Assembly (NCBI RefSeq): GCF_000696185.1
Contig: NZ_KK853997.1
Span: 7,503,441-7,567,440 of the forward strand
DNA length: 64,000 bases
Source of the DNA: Kitasatospora cheerisanensis KCTC 2395
GTDB taxonomy: Bacteria > Actinomycetota > Actinomycetes > Streptomycetales > Streptomycetaceae
Direction: 5' to 3'
Shown here: positions 45,419 through 53,932 of the stretch, in pieces
Layout: every line of letters starts with the position of its first letter
How positions within the stretch are numbered: the first letter of the stretch is position 1
Position numbers and translations under genes: made by a program
The notes under the pieces: generated by a model
What the model was told of the DNA's origin: nothing
Databases searched by the model: none
The model's input: the letters and a program-made list of their open reading frames with translations, nothing else

Positions 45419-46369
45419 TCAGGGGCAGGTGACGACCTGGCCGGCCCAGGACAGGCCGCCGCCGAACGCGAACAGCAGCACCCGCGCGCCGGAACGCAGT
45501 TCGCCGCGCTCCACGAGCTTCGCCAGTGCCAGCGGGACGGACGCCGCCGAGGTGTTGCCGGAGTCCACCACGTCCCGGGCGACCACCGCGTCCTCGGACA
45601 GGCCCAGCTTCTGCACCAGCGACTCGATGATCCGCAGGTTCGCCTGGTGCGTCACCACCCCGTCCAGCTCCGCCGGGCTCAACCCGGCCGCCCGGCACGC
45701 CTGTTCGGCCAGCGCCGGCAGCTCCGTGGTCGCCCACCGGAACACCGCCTGGCCGTCCTGCTCGAACCGCGGGTGCCAGTCGCCGAGCAGCCGCACCGCA
45801 CTCGCCCGCGACGGGTCCGAGCCCCACACCACCGGACCGACGCCGGTGCCCGCGCCCTCGGTCGCCGAGAGCACCGCCGCGCCCGCGCCGTCGCCCAGCA
45901 GGATGCAACTGCGCCGGTCCGTCCAGTCGGTGACGTCCGACATCTTCTCCGCACCGATCACCAGCGCGTGCCGGGCCGCGCCCGCGCGCAGCGAGTGATC
46001 GGCGAGGGAGAGCGAGGTGCAGAAGCCCGCACAGCCGTTGTTCACGTCGAACGCCACCGCCGACGGGATGCCCAGGCGGGCCGCGACCTGCGCCGCGATC
46101 GACGGGCACCGGTCCATCGCGCTACAGGTGGCCACCGTGATCTGCCCGATCTCCGCCGGGTCCAGGCCGGACGCCGCGAGCGCCTTGGCGGCGGCCGCCG
46201 AGGCGAGGTCCGCCACCGACTCGTCCGGCGCGGCGATCCGCCGGGTGGCGATGCCCGTCCGCCGCCGGATCCACTCGTCGTCCGTCTCCACCATGGTCGC
46301 CAGCTCGTCGTTGGTCAGCACCCTGCTGGGCTGGTGGTGGCCGAGACCGGCGATACGCACTCCGGACAT
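45419..46369 (-). CDS. 3-oxoacyl-ACP synthase III (FabH-like)
   Basis: 316 residues. The thiolase-fold catalytic triad is intact: Cys in NNGCAGF (about residue 112), His in VVTHQANLRI and Asn in DSGNTSAAS. It would use acyl-CoA and malonyl-ACP to start fatty-acid or polyketide chains. It stands alone, without fabD or acpP, so a specialised starter-unit or redundant role is more likely than housekeeping. ATG 46369 with GGGAG upstream was chosen over a slightly longer start. A strong palindromic operator precedes it. Confidence 0.9.
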   Translation of the reverse strand: MSGVRIAGLGHHQPSRVLTNDELATMVETDDEWIRRRTGIATRRIAAPDESVADLASAAAAKALAASGLDPAEIGQITVATCSAMDRCPSIAAQVAARLGIPSAVAFDVNNGCAGFCTSLSLADHSLRAGAARHALVIGAEKMSDVTDWTDRRSCILLGDGAGAAVLSATEGAGTGVGPVVWGSDPSRASAVRLLGDWHPRFEQDGQAVFRWATTELPALAEQACRAAGLSPAELDGVVTHQANLRIIESLVQKLGLSEDAVVARDVVDSGNTSAASVPLALAKLVERGELRSGARVLLFAFGGGLSWAGQVVTCP

Positions 46370-46428
46370 GGCAGCTCCCTTCCGCGACAACGGCCACCGA
46401 CCGGTGCCGGAGGCAACGGCGCGAAATA

Positions 46429-46452
46429 TAGCAACCGACCGGTCGGAAGCTA
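46429..46452. promoter_or_regulatory. 24-bp palindromic operator upstream of the KAS III gene
   Basis: TAGC, two bases, the perfect 12-bp palindrome CCGACCGGTCGG, two bases, GCTA. It lies about 60 bp upstream of the ATG and overlaps an A+T-rich TATAG promoter-like stretch. A half-conserved copy ACCGACCGGT occurs at 46396-46405, 38 bp closer to the gene. This resembles a TetR-family operator. Confidence 0.6.
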
Positions 46453-46480
46453 AACGCCGCCCCGCACCCCGGACACCCCG

Positions 46481-47614
46481 TCACCTCCCGCCGGCCGCCC
46501 CGAAGAGGCCCGCCCGGTGCGCCAGGAGTTCGGAGCGGACGAGTTCGAGGAGGCGGCCCGACCAGTTGCGGCCGCGGCCCGCGTTGTCGCCCCAGAAGGC
46601 CGAGTTGACGTCGTCGTAGATCACGGTGGCGTCGCCGGTGCCGAGCAGGATCTCGGCCAGCTCGGGGTGCTGCTCGTACTTGGCGCGCAGCAGGCGGGTC
46701 AGGACGGCGGTGCGGACGTGCTCCCAGCCCTCGCGGCGCGAGGACGCGGCGGCGAGGGTGCGGGCCGCGGCCGCGTTCGGTGCGGCGGCGACGGCCGGCC
46801 GGGTCTCCGGGTCGGCGACCGACAGGGCCCAGTAGGCGTGCGCGACGGAGGGGTAGGCGGCGCCGTCGACGGTGATCGGGGCGGGGTAGTCGTGGCGCAG
46901 GCCGAGCTTGCCGGGCTCGTCCAGCGGCTTGTTCGGGTACGAGTGGTAGAGCTGGACGGCCGGGGCGTGCGAGGTCGCCGGCCCGTCGGCCGGGGTCCGG
47001 TCCGGCCGTTCGGCGTTCCGGCGGGCCCGCTCCTCGAAGTACCCGAGGGCGTTGTCGTAGCTCTCCTGCGTGATCGTCCCGTCGAACGGCAGGTACGTCC
47101 GGCCGCCGGGCCCGGCCACCAGCACCCGCAGCGGCCGGTCCTTGCGGTCCATGTCGCCCAGCGCGTAGCGGCGCTGGGACTCCGGGATCGCCAGGAACGC
47201 GTCCCGGGCCGCGGCCCGGTTCTGCTCGGTCCGGTCGGCGAGGAAGACGTCGACGGCGGCCAGGCAGCGCCCGGTCGAGTCCGGCCGCCCGTTCAACAGG
47301 TCGATGGTGTCGCGGACTTCGCCGAGCAGCTCGTCGGGGGTGGTCCAGCTCTCCGGCTCGGCGAAGTTCCAGTCCACCAGGTCGTGCACGGAGGCCTGGG
47401 CGCCCGCCGGGAAGCTGGTGGCCACCCAGCCGGTGCGCAGCTTCTCCGCGAACTCCTCGACCGTGACCAGGCCCCAGCAGTCGATCAGCCCGTCCGCGTA
47501 GACGAACAGGTCGGTGAGGAAGTACTGGCCGCCGTTGCAGATGAACGCGGGCCGCCAGGTGCCGGGTATGCGGACGCCGTCCGCGATGCGATGGGTGAGC
47601 CGGTTGCCGATCAT
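46481..47614 (-). CDS. NADAR (YbiA-like) domain protein with a novel N-terminal domain
   Basis: 377 residues. The C-terminal 150 residues are a NADAR domain (SYPNKPLDEPGKLGLRHD, YPSVAHAYWALS, VNSAFWGDNAGRGRNWSGRLLELVR). NADAR proteins act as N-glycosidases on riboflavin intermediates or remove ADP-ribose from guanine. The N-terminal half (GGQYFLTDLFVYADGLIDCWG...) is an independent domain that I recall beside NADAR or immunity-like proteins in actinomycetes; its function is unknown. ATG 47612-47614. No cognate ADP-ribosyltransferase gene is adjacent. Confidence 0.75.
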   Translation of the reverse strand: MIGNRLTHRIADGVRIPGTWRPAFICNGGQYFLTDLFVYADGLIDCWGLVTVEEFAEKLRTGWVATSFPAGAQASVHDLVDWNFAEPESWTTPDELLGEVRDTIDLLNGRPDSTGRCLAAVDVFLADRTEQNRAAARDAFLAIPESQRRYALGDMDRKDRPLRVLVAGPGGRTYLPFDGTITQESYDNALGYFEERARRNAERPDRTPADGPATSHAPAVQLYHSYPNKPLDEPGKLGLRHDYPAPITVDGAAYPSVAHAYWALSVADPETRPAVAAAPNAAAARTLAAASSRREGWEHVRTAVLTRLLRAKYEQHPELAEILLGTGDATVIYDDVNSAFWGDNAGRGRNWSGRLLELVRSELLAHRAGLFGAAGGR

Positions 47615-47730
47615 CCCCGGATTGTGCCGCAGCCGCCGCCGGGCGGGCCGCGAATTTCCCGGCCGCGGGTCGGCCCGGGTCGGGCGGTGACAGTTCGTGG
47701 ACGGCGCGTCATAATGGCGCGCTCAGGGGG

Positions 47731-48069
47731 ATGTTCGGAGCAATGGGCAGCGCGAGCACGACCAAGGACTTCTCCACCTTCTGCGATCTGGGCCTGGCCC
47801 TCGCCAGTCAGGTCGGCCTGAACACCGACCACAGCGTCGGCAAGGACCTCGCCAAGGCGGGCACCCGGCAGGTGGACGGCCACAAGGCGGTCGTCGTCAC
47901 GATGATCGACGAGGACGGCAACCCCGTGTCCTACACCATCGCCGCGGAGGGCAAGCCCCACCTCCTGTCGACGGAGACCAGCCCGGGCCTGATGACCGTC
48001 CGGCTCGGCGACTTCGGCACACCGGTGAACGCCACGCCTCCGCCGGACGACCGGATCGCCCGCCGCTGA
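47731..48069 (+). CDS. Truncated LppX/LprAFG-like lipoprotein, C-terminal part
   Basis: 112 residues. The sequence (STTKDFSTFCDLGLALA, then AGTRQVDGHKAVVVTM, GKPHLLSTET and VRLGDFGTPV) resembles the second half of actinomycete LppX/LprAFG-type lipoproteins that carry lipids, but there is no signal peptide or lipobox. The start at ATG 47731 follows GGGGG, and a CATAAT -10 with TGACAG 16 bp before it is present, so it may still be transcribed. It is more likely a decayed gene than a functional lipoprotein. Confidence 0.5.
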   Translation: MFGAMGSASTTKDFSTFCDLGLALASQVGLNTDHSVGKDLAKAGTRQVDGHKAVVVTMIDEDGNPVSYTIAAEGKPHLLSTETSPGLMTVRLGDFGTPVNATPPPDDRIARR

Positions 48070-48131
48070 CCCGCGCTCCCTCGGGCCCGGCCGGGCGCGG
48101 CCTGTCGCCGGGAGGTGGCAGACTCGCCGGC

Positions 48132-48746
48132 GTGACGAAGATCGAAGCGATCGAAGCGGTGCTGACCGCCAACAGCCGGGGCGGGCACCGAGGTTGGTCC
48201 GGCGAGTTCGCGGCGGCCGGGCAGCTGGCGAGCCGGGGCGAGGTCGCGCTGTGCGGGCTGGACGGCGCGGAGTTCTACACGTACGGCGCGCTCGGCGACG
48301 GACTGCACGAGGTGTACCTGGCGTACGAGCAGGACGACGAGCGGGGCGCCACCGTCACGGCGGTCGCGCTGCTCGCGGGCGGCTGCACGCCGCAGGCGCT
48401 GACGGCCGCACGCTGGGAGCAGGTGTCGGACGACGTCAACGAGCTGAGCGAGCGCGCCACCGCGCTCCACTCCGGCACCCCGGAGCGGTACGGCATCCGC
48501 AAGGCCCTGCACCTGACGCCGGAGTTCGCGTCGGGCGAGGACCCGATCGCGCAGGCCGTCGCCGAACTCCGGGCGCAGCAGGAGGCCGGCTCCCGGACGC
48601 CGGTGCTCGACGTCCTGGTCGACCCGGCGACCGGCGCGAACGCGCTGGTGTTCCCGACCTGGGCGTTCACCTCGAACAGCATCCTGATCGGGCGGGACGC
48701 CGCCGGGGCGGGCGTGGGGATCCTCTGGTCGCACTTCGGCGAGTGA
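48132..48746 (+). CDS. Hypothetical alpha/beta protein
   Basis: 204 residues from GTG 48132. No signal peptide or membrane segment. There are alternating strand/helix segments (EVALCGLDGAEFYTYGAL, LHEVYLAYEQDD, ATVTAVALLAGGC) followed by a helical stretch with a Glu-rich surface (LNELSERATALH, AVAELRAQQEAG) and a C-terminal strand pair (ANALVFPTWAFTSNSILIGR). I cannot assign a family. It is followed 104 bp later by a TetR gene in the same orientation. Confidence 0.6.
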   Translation: MTKIEAIEAVLTANSRGGHRGWSGEFAAAGQLASRGEVALCGLDGAEFYTYGALGDGLHEVYLAYEQDDERGATVTAVALLAGGCTPQALTAARWEQVSDDVNELSERATALHSGTPERYGIRKALHLTPEFASGEDPIAQAVAELRAQQEAGSRTPVLDVLVDPATGANALVFPTWAFTSNSILIGRDAAGAGVGILWSHFGE

Positions 48747-48850
48747 CCCGGTGGGCCGGGCGCCGCGCGTCGGGCGGGTGACCACGTAGGATTCGCGGCC
48801 GGGGCGCCGACCGGCGCGCCCGGCCCCGCGGACCCGACGGAGGAGGACCG

Positions 48851-49462
48851 ATGAGCCCGCGCAGCACCGTGGTCGAGGCCCGCCGCACCCGGGCCCGGAT
48901 CATCGACCGGAGCGTGGCCCTGGCGTCCGTGGACGGCCTCGAAGGCCTCACCATCGGACGCCTCGCCACCGACCTCGGGCTGAGCAAGGCCGGCGTGCTG
49001 GGCCACTTCGGCACCAAGGAGACGCTCCAACTCGCCACCCTGGAACGGGCGTCCGCGCTCTTCACCGCCCTGGTCTGGGATCCGGCCGCGGACGCCGAAC
49101 CCGGCCTGCCCCGGCTGCGGGCCGTCTGCGACAGCTGGATCGCGTACCTCGAACACGCCCGCGAGGTCTTTCCCGGCGGCTGCCTGTTCACCACCGCCGC
49201 GGTCGAGTTCGACGCGCACGACGGCCCCGTCCGGAAGAACGTCGCCCGCCTGCTGCTGGTCTGGCGCCGCCGCCTGGCCGGCGAGGTCCGGCTGGCGATC
49301 GAGGCCGGCCAGTTGCCCGCCGACACCGACCCCGAGCAGATCGTCCACGAGCTGACCGGCATCTACCTGGCGCTCAACCAGTCCCTCCAGCTGCTGCGCG
49401 ACCCGCTCGCCGCGACCCGCACCCGCAACGCCCTCGACCGCCTCCTCCCGCCGGCCGCCTGA
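48851..49462 (+). CDS. TetR-family transcriptional regulator
   Basis: 203 residues with the HTH at residues about 12-60 (RARIIDRSVALASVDGLEGLTIGRLATDLGLSKAGVLGHFGTKETLQ) and a TetR_C-like effector domain (SWIAYLEHAREVFPGGCLFTTAAVEFDAHDGPVRKN). The C-terminal layout is that of the TetR_C_33/YxaF-like group. A strong hairpin terminator follows its stop. The target is unknown; the palindrome in front of the KAS III gene, 2.4 kb away, is one candidate. Confidence 0.88.
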   Translation: MSPRSTVVEARRTRARIIDRSVALASVDGLEGLTIGRLATDLGLSKAGVLGHFGTKETLQLATLERASALFTALVWDPAADAEPGLPRLRAVCDSWIAYLEHAREVFPGGCLFTTAAVEFDAHDGPVRKNVARLLLVWRRRLAGEVRLAIEAGQLPADTDPEQIVHELTGIYLALNQSLQLLRDPLAATRTRNALDRLLPPAA

Positions 49463-49488
49463 CGCCCCGGGGGAGCCCCCCGGGGCGT
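49462..49488. terminator. Strong hairpin after the TetR gene
   Basis: ACGCCCCGGGGG-AGC-CCCCCGGGGCGT, perfect 12-bp stem with 3-nt loop, starting at the last base of the TetR stop codon. It also lies just beyond the end of a convergent gene on the minus strand. Confidence 0.8.
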
Positions 49489-49502
49489 GTCGGCACGGGG
49501 GA

Positions 49503-49816
49503 TCAGGAAGCCAGACCGTCCACGCTGGAGACGGTGGCGCCGAGGTCGCACCAGACGGTGGACGTTCCGCCGGTCTCCACCCGGTTCCCGTAGTGCACGT
49601 AGGTGCCGTAGTTCGGCTTGTAGCAGGTGGCCTTGGCGACGAAGGCCCCGCCCGTGCACCGGATGGACGCCCCGGCGTGGCCGCCGCTCCCGGTGAAGTA
49701 CTGCCGGTTCCCGCACGACAGCGACGCGGCCCGGCGGACGAGGACGACATCCCGACGAGCCCCGCGGCCGCCAGCACCACCGAGGCGACCACCGAGGCCA
49801 TGACCCGAGCACGCAT
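49503..49816 (-). CDS. Small secreted cysteine-containing protein, one frameshift as read
   Basis: About 105 residues. An N-terminal signal peptide (MRARVMASVVASVVLAAAGLVG, ATG 49814-49816 after an AGGAGG-like site) joins a mature domain through one base missing near 49731. The mature domain has four cysteines (SLSCGNR, SIRCTGG, KATCYKP, TVWCDLG), enough for two disulfides, and many Tyr/Gly residues. Similar short secreted proteins are common in streptomycetes; the function is unknown. Confidence 0.65.
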
Positions 49817-49990
49817 TCCAACCTCCTGCAGACGAGGAATCGACCGTATGCGGAGAACCGTAGACACCCCCGCCCCCGACCCACCACGGCGCACCACCCG
49901 CACCAGTTGGCTCCGGCGCGCACCGTCCCCGCACTCACCGGCCCCGCGCCGCCCCGTACTTCCGAACGCCCCCCGGGGAGAATCGGAGGC

Positions 49991-50419
49991 ATGACGAGTG
50001 CGATACGGGAGTTGTTCGGGCGGGCCGGGACGCACGTGGAGTCGGACCTGCGGACGCTGCTCGACACGATCGGGGAGGACTTCGGCCGCGCCGACATGGC
50101 CGCCCTGCTGGAGCTGATCTGGACCGACCGGGCCGGCCCGGCGGCGGCGTGCGCCAGGGTGCGGGAGGTGATGGGGCGGCAGGTGACGCGGCATCGGATC
50201 GCCGCCGGGTTCCGGCCGCCGGTGCGGGTCGCGGCGAAGAGCGGCAGCCTGCTCGGCGTGGTCCGGAACGAGGTCGGCGTGGTCTCGTTCCCGGACGGCC
50301 GGGAGTACGTCGCCGCCGTGTTCACCCGTTCCCGTCCCGGCTCGGACGACGTCGCGATCAGCCGGGCCGTGGGCGAGGCCGCCGCGCTGGCCGTCGGCGC
50401 TCTGCGGGAGCACGGCTGA
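49991..50419 (+). CDS. C-terminal half of a class A beta-lactamase-like serine hydrolase
   Basis: 142 residues from ATG 49991, preceded by CGGAGGC. The sequence resembles the second half of class A beta-lactamases: ARVREVMGRQVTRHRIAAGFRPPVRVAAKSGSLLGVVRNEVGVV contains the K-S-G active-site triad motif (K-T-G equivalent). The N-terminal half with the S-x-x-K nucleophile is missing, so the protein cannot be an active beta-lactamase. It is either a truncated gene or an adapted fragment. It looks expressed, having a good ribosome-binding site. Confidence 0.55.
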   Translation: MTSAIRELFGRAGTHVESDLRTLLDTIGEDFGRADMAALLELIWTDRAGPAAACARVREVMGRQVTRHRIAAGFRPPVRVAAKSGSLLGVVRNEVGVVSFPDGREYVAAVFTRSRPGSDDVAISRAVGEAAALAVGALREHG

Positions 50420-50424
50420 CGGCG

Positions 50425-50600
50425 GGCCGGGCGGGGGACCTGACCTCGAACAGGTCGCCGGCGGGGTCGGTGAAGTGGAGGCCGCGGGCGCACAGCGGGT
50501 GGTCGGTGCGGCCGTTGCCGGGGGCGGAGGGCGGCCGACGGACCGGGCAATCGCAGTAACAGGCCGTCCATCGTTCGAGTGCTGAATGCCCGTCACCACC
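50425..50600 (-). pseudogene. Remnant of a VOC-family gene
   Basis: A minus-strand segment encodes HPLCARGLHFTDPAGDLFEV, the C-terminal D-P-x-G-x-x-F-E motif of VOC (glyoxalase-like) proteins, but only about 35 residues of the domain remain and the preceding sequence is not family-like. It sits between the truncated serine hydrolase and the pyrimidine-degradation operon. The combination suggests local gene decay. Confidence 0.35.
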
Positions 50601-50677
50601 CGTGTGGCACCCGGACATCGCCGGGGCGGCTCCTACTGTCGGCGCTCTAACGGTGCGTTCGAACGAGGAGGACGGCC

Positions 50678-51520
50678 ATGGGTCGTGTCGTCAGGGCTGC
50701 CCTGTTCCAGACCGCGTGGACGGGGGACAAGGAGTCGATGGTCGCGGCGCACGAGAAGGCCGCCCGGGACGCCGCCGCGCAGGGGGCGCGGATCATCGGG
50801 TTCCAGGAGGTGTTCAACGCACCGTACTTCTGCCAGGTGCAGGAACCCGAGCACTACGGCTGGGCCGAAGCCGTCCCGGACGGGCCGACCGTGCGGCGGA
50901 TGTGCGCGCTGGCGCGCGAGCTCGGGATGGTGATGGTGGTGCCGGTGTACGAGATCGAGCAGGCCGGCTTCTACTACAACACCGCCGCCGTGATCGACGC
51001 CGACGGCAGCTACCTCGGGAAGTACCGCAAGCACCACATCCCGCAGGTGCACGGCTTCTGGGAGAAGTACTACTTCCGGCCCGGGAACCTCGGCTGGCCG
51101 GTGTTCGACACGGCGGTCGGCAAGGTCGGCGTGAACATCTGCTACGACCGGCACTTCCCGGAGGGCTGGCGGGCGCTCGGCCTCGCCGGCGCCGAGATCG
51201 TCTACAACCCGTCCGCGACCAGCCGCGGACTCTCCGCCTACCTCTGGCAGTTGGAGCAGCCCGCCGCGGCCGTCGCCAACGAGTACTTCGTCGCGGCGAT
51301 CAACCGCGTCGGCGTGGAGGAGTACGGCGACGACGACTTCTACGGCACCAGCTACTTCGTGGACCCGCGCGGCCAACTCGTCGGCGAGGCGGCCTCCGAC
51401 AAGCGCGAGGAACTCGTCGTCCGGGACCTCGACCTGGACGTCATCGACCAGGTCCGGCAGCAGTGGGCGTTCTACCGGGACCGGCGGCCGGACGCGTACG
51501 GCCCGCTCACCGGGGCGTGA
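50678..51520 (+). CDS. Beta-ureidopropionase-type nitrilase
   Basis: 280-residue carbon-nitrogen hydrolase. Catalytic Glu is in GFQEVFNAPYF, Lys in KYRKHHIPQV and Cys in NICYDRHFPEGWRALG, the C-E-K triad of nitrilases. The KHHIPQ and YDRHFPE motifs match beta-ureidopropionases, which cleave N-carbamoyl-beta-alanine in reductive pyrimidine degradation; the operon partners support this. ATG 50678 has a GAGGAGG site. Its stop overlaps the GTG start of the dihydropyrimidinase (GTGA). Confidence 0.9.
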   Translation: MGRVVRAALFQTAWTGDKESMVAAHEKAARDAAAQGARIIGFQEVFNAPYFCQVQEPEHYGWAEAVPDGPTVRRMCALARELGMVMVVPVYEIEQAGFYYNTAAVIDADGSYLGKYRKHHIPQVHGFWEKYYFRPGNLGWPVFDTAVGKVGVNICYDRHFPEGWRALGLAGAEIVYNPSATSRGLSAYLWQLEQPAAAVANEYFVAAINRVGVEEYGDDDFYGTSYFVDPRGQLVGEAASDKREELVVRDLDLDVIDQVRQQWAFYRDRRPDAYGPLTGA

Positions 51521-52914
51521 GCGCGGTGGCCCGGACCCTGATCACCGGCGGGCTGGTCGTCACGGCCGCCGAGGAGACGCCCGCGGACGTGCTGATCGAG
51601 AACGGCACCGTGGTCGCGCTCGCCCTGACGGGCCGCCAGCACTGGACCGCCGACCGGGTGTTCGACGCGACCGGCAAGTACGTGATCCCGGGCGGGGTGG
51701 ACGTGCACACCCACATGGAGCTGCCGTTCGGCGGGACGTTCGCCTCCGACACCTTCGAGACCGGCACCCGGGCCGCCGCCTGGGGCGGGACCACCACCGT
51801 CGTCGACTTCGCCGTCCAGTCGAAGGGCGCCTCGCTGCGCGCCGGACTCGACGCCTGGCACGCCAAGGCCGACGGCCGCTGCGCGATCGACTACGGCCTG
51901 CACATGATCGTCTCGGACGTCAACGAGTCGACGCTCCGTGAGATGCCGGGCCTGATCGGCGAAGGCGTCACCTCCTTCAAACTGTTCATGGCCTACCCCG
52001 GGGTCTTCTACTCCGACGACGGCCAGATCCTGCGCGCCATGCAGCAGGCCGCCGACACCGGCGGACTGATCATGATGCACGCCGAGAACGGCCCCGCCAT
52101 CGACGTGCTGGTCGAACAGGCCCTGGCCGGCGGCCGGACCGACCCCCGCTACCACGGCGAGGTGCGCAAGGCGCTGCTGGAGGCCGAGGCCACCCACCGG
52201 GCGATCCAGCTCGCCCGGGTGGCCGGCGCGCCGCTGTACGTGGTGCACGTCTCCGCCCGCGAGGCGCTCGCCGAACTCGCCGCCGCCCGCGACCTCGGCC
52301 TCCCGGTGTTCGGCGAGACCTGCCCGCAGTACCTGTACCTCTCCACCGACAACCTCGCCGAACCCGGCTTCGAGGGCGCCAAGTACGTGTGCTCCACGCC
52401 GCTGCGGCCCGAGGAGCACCAGGCCGCGCTCTGGCGCGGCCTGCGCACCGACGACCTCCAGGTGGTCTCCACCGACCACTGCCCGTTCTGCTTCAAGGGG
52501 CAGAAGGAACTCGGCCGCGGCGACTTCTCGAAGATCCCCAACGGCCTGCCCGGCGTCGAGAACCGGATGGACCTGCTGCACCAGGCCGTGGTGGACGGCC
52601 ACCTGACCCGCCGCCGGTGGATCGACATCGCCTGCGCCGCGCCCGCCCGGATGTTCGGCCTGTACCCGCGCAAGGGCACCCTCGCCCCCGGCGCCGACGC
52701 CGACGTGGTGATCTACGACCCGCACACCACCCACACCCTGTCCGCCGCCACCCACCACATGAACGTCGACTACTCGGCCTACGAGGGCCGCACCGTCACC
52801 GGCCGGGTCGAGACCGTGCTGTCGCGCGGCGAGGTCGTCCTCGACCGCGGCCACTACCTCGGCCGCCCCGGCCACGGCGCGTTCCTGCCCCGCTCCACCT
52901 GCCAGTACCTCTGA
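51517..52914 (+). CDS. hydA: Dihydropyrimidinase
   Basis: 465-residue amidohydrolase opening the dihydropyrimidine ring. The metal motif is GVDVHTHMELPFGG, the carboxylated-Lys region is VTSFKLFMAYPG, and the other ligands are in MMHAENG and VVHVSARE; STDHCPFCFKGQK is the typical substrate-site segment. The GTG start at 51517 overlaps the nitrilase stop by 4 nt. With the other operon genes it forms the hydrolytic part of uracil/thymine catabolism. Confidence 0.93.
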   Translation: MSAVARTLITGGLVVTAAEETPADVLIENGTVVALALTGRQHWTADRVFDATGKYVIPGGVDVHTHMELPFGGTFASDTFETGTRAAAWGGTTTVVDFAVQSKGASLRAGLDAWHAKADGRCAIDYGLHMIVSDVNESTLREMPGLIGEGVTSFKLFMAYPGVFYSDDGQILRAMQQAADTGGLIMMHAENGPAIDVLVEQALAGGRTDPRYHGEVRKALLEAEATHRAIQLARVAGAPLYVVHVSAREALAELAAARDLGLPVFGETCPQYLYLSTDNLAEPGFEGAKYVCSTPLRPEEHQAALWRGLRTDDLQVVSTDHCPFCFKGQKELGRGDFSKIPNGLPGVENRMDLLHQAVVDGHLTRRRWIDIACAAPARMFGLYPRKGTLAPGADADVVIYDPHTTHTLSAATHHMNVDYSAYEGRTVTGRVETVLSRGEVVLDRGHYLGRPGHGAFLPRSTCQYL

Positions 52915-52930
52915 AAGGGGAACCACCGCA

Positions 52931-53932
52931 GTGGACTTCGGACTCGTCCTGCAGACCGACCCGCCGGCCGCGAAGGTCGTCGACCTGATGCGCCGCGCCG
53001 AACGCAACGGCTTCCGCTACGGCTGGACCTTCGACTCCGCCGTGCTCTGGCAGGAACCGTTCGTGATCCACAGTCAGATCCTCGAACACACCGAGCGGAT
53101 GCACGTCGGCACCATGGTCACCAACCCGGGCACCCGCACCTGGGAGGTCACCGCCTCCACCTTCGCCACCCTCAACGACATGTTCGGCAACCGCACCGTC
53201 TGCGGCATCGGCCGCGGCGACTCCGCGATGCGGGTGGCCGGCCGGCCCCCCAACACGCTGGCCCGGCTCAGCGAGGCCATCGACGCCATCCGCGACCTCG
53301 CCGAGGGCCGCGAAGCCGTGGTCGACGGCAGCCCGATCCGGATCCCGTGGATCACCGACGGCCGGCTCCCGGTCTGGATGGCCGCCTACGGACCCAGGGC
53401 GCTCGCCCTGGCCGGACAGAAGGCCGACGGCTTCATCCTCCAACTCGCCGACCCCTACCTCACCGAATGGATGGTCAAGGCCGTCCGCCGCGCCGCCGAG
53501 GAGGCCGGCCGCGACCCCGACGCCATCACCGTCTGCGTCGCCGCGCCCGCCTACGTCGGCGAGGACCTCGACCACGCCCGCGCACAGTGCCGCTGGTTCG
53601 GCGGCATGGTCGGCAACCACGTCGCCGACCTGGTCGCCCGCTACGGCGAACACTCCGCCCTGGTCCCCGACGAACTCACCGCCTACATCAAGGACCGGCA
53701 CGGCTACGACTACAGCCACCACGGCCGCGCCGGGAACCCGTCCACCGACTTCGTGCCCGACGCCATCGTCGACCGCTTCTGCCTGCTCGGCCCCGCCGAG
53801 GCCCACCTCGCCAAGCTGCGCACCCTGCGCGAGCTGGGCGTCGACCAGTTCGCGCTGTACGCGATGCACGACGCCCGCGAATCCACCATCGACGCCTACG
53901 GGGCGCGAGTGATCCCGGAGTTGACCGCGTGA
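52931..53932 (+). CDS. LLM-class F420-dependent oxidoreductase (TIGR03842-type)
   Basis: 333-residue TIM-barrel luciferase-like protein from GTG 52931. Family segments are the N-terminal FGLVLQTDPPAAKVV, GYGWTFDSAVLWQEPF-like region, MVTNPGTRTWEVTASTFATLNDMFG and CGIGRGDSAMRVAGR. This subgroup is F420-associated and is commonly encoded with dihydropyrimidinase and beta-ureidopropionase, so it likely performs the reductive or alternative redox step of pyrimidine breakdown. The stop overlaps the multicopper oxidase GTG start (GTGA). Confidence 0.88.
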   Translation: MDFGLVLQTDPPAAKVVDLMRRAERNGFRYGWTFDSAVLWQEPFVIHSQILEHTERMHVGTMVTNPGTRTWEVTASTFATLNDMFGNRTVCGIGRGDSAMRVAGRPPNTLARLSEAIDAIRDLAEGREAVVDGSPIRIPWITDGRLPVWMAAYGPRALALAGQKADGFILQLADPYLTEWMVKAVRRAAEEAGRDPDAITVCVAAPAYVGEDLDHARAQCRWFGGMVGNHVADLVARYGEHSALVPDELTAYIKDRHGYDYSHHGRAGNPSTDFVPDAIVDRFCLLGPAEAHLAKLRTLRELGVDQFALYAMHDARESTIDAYGARVIPELTA

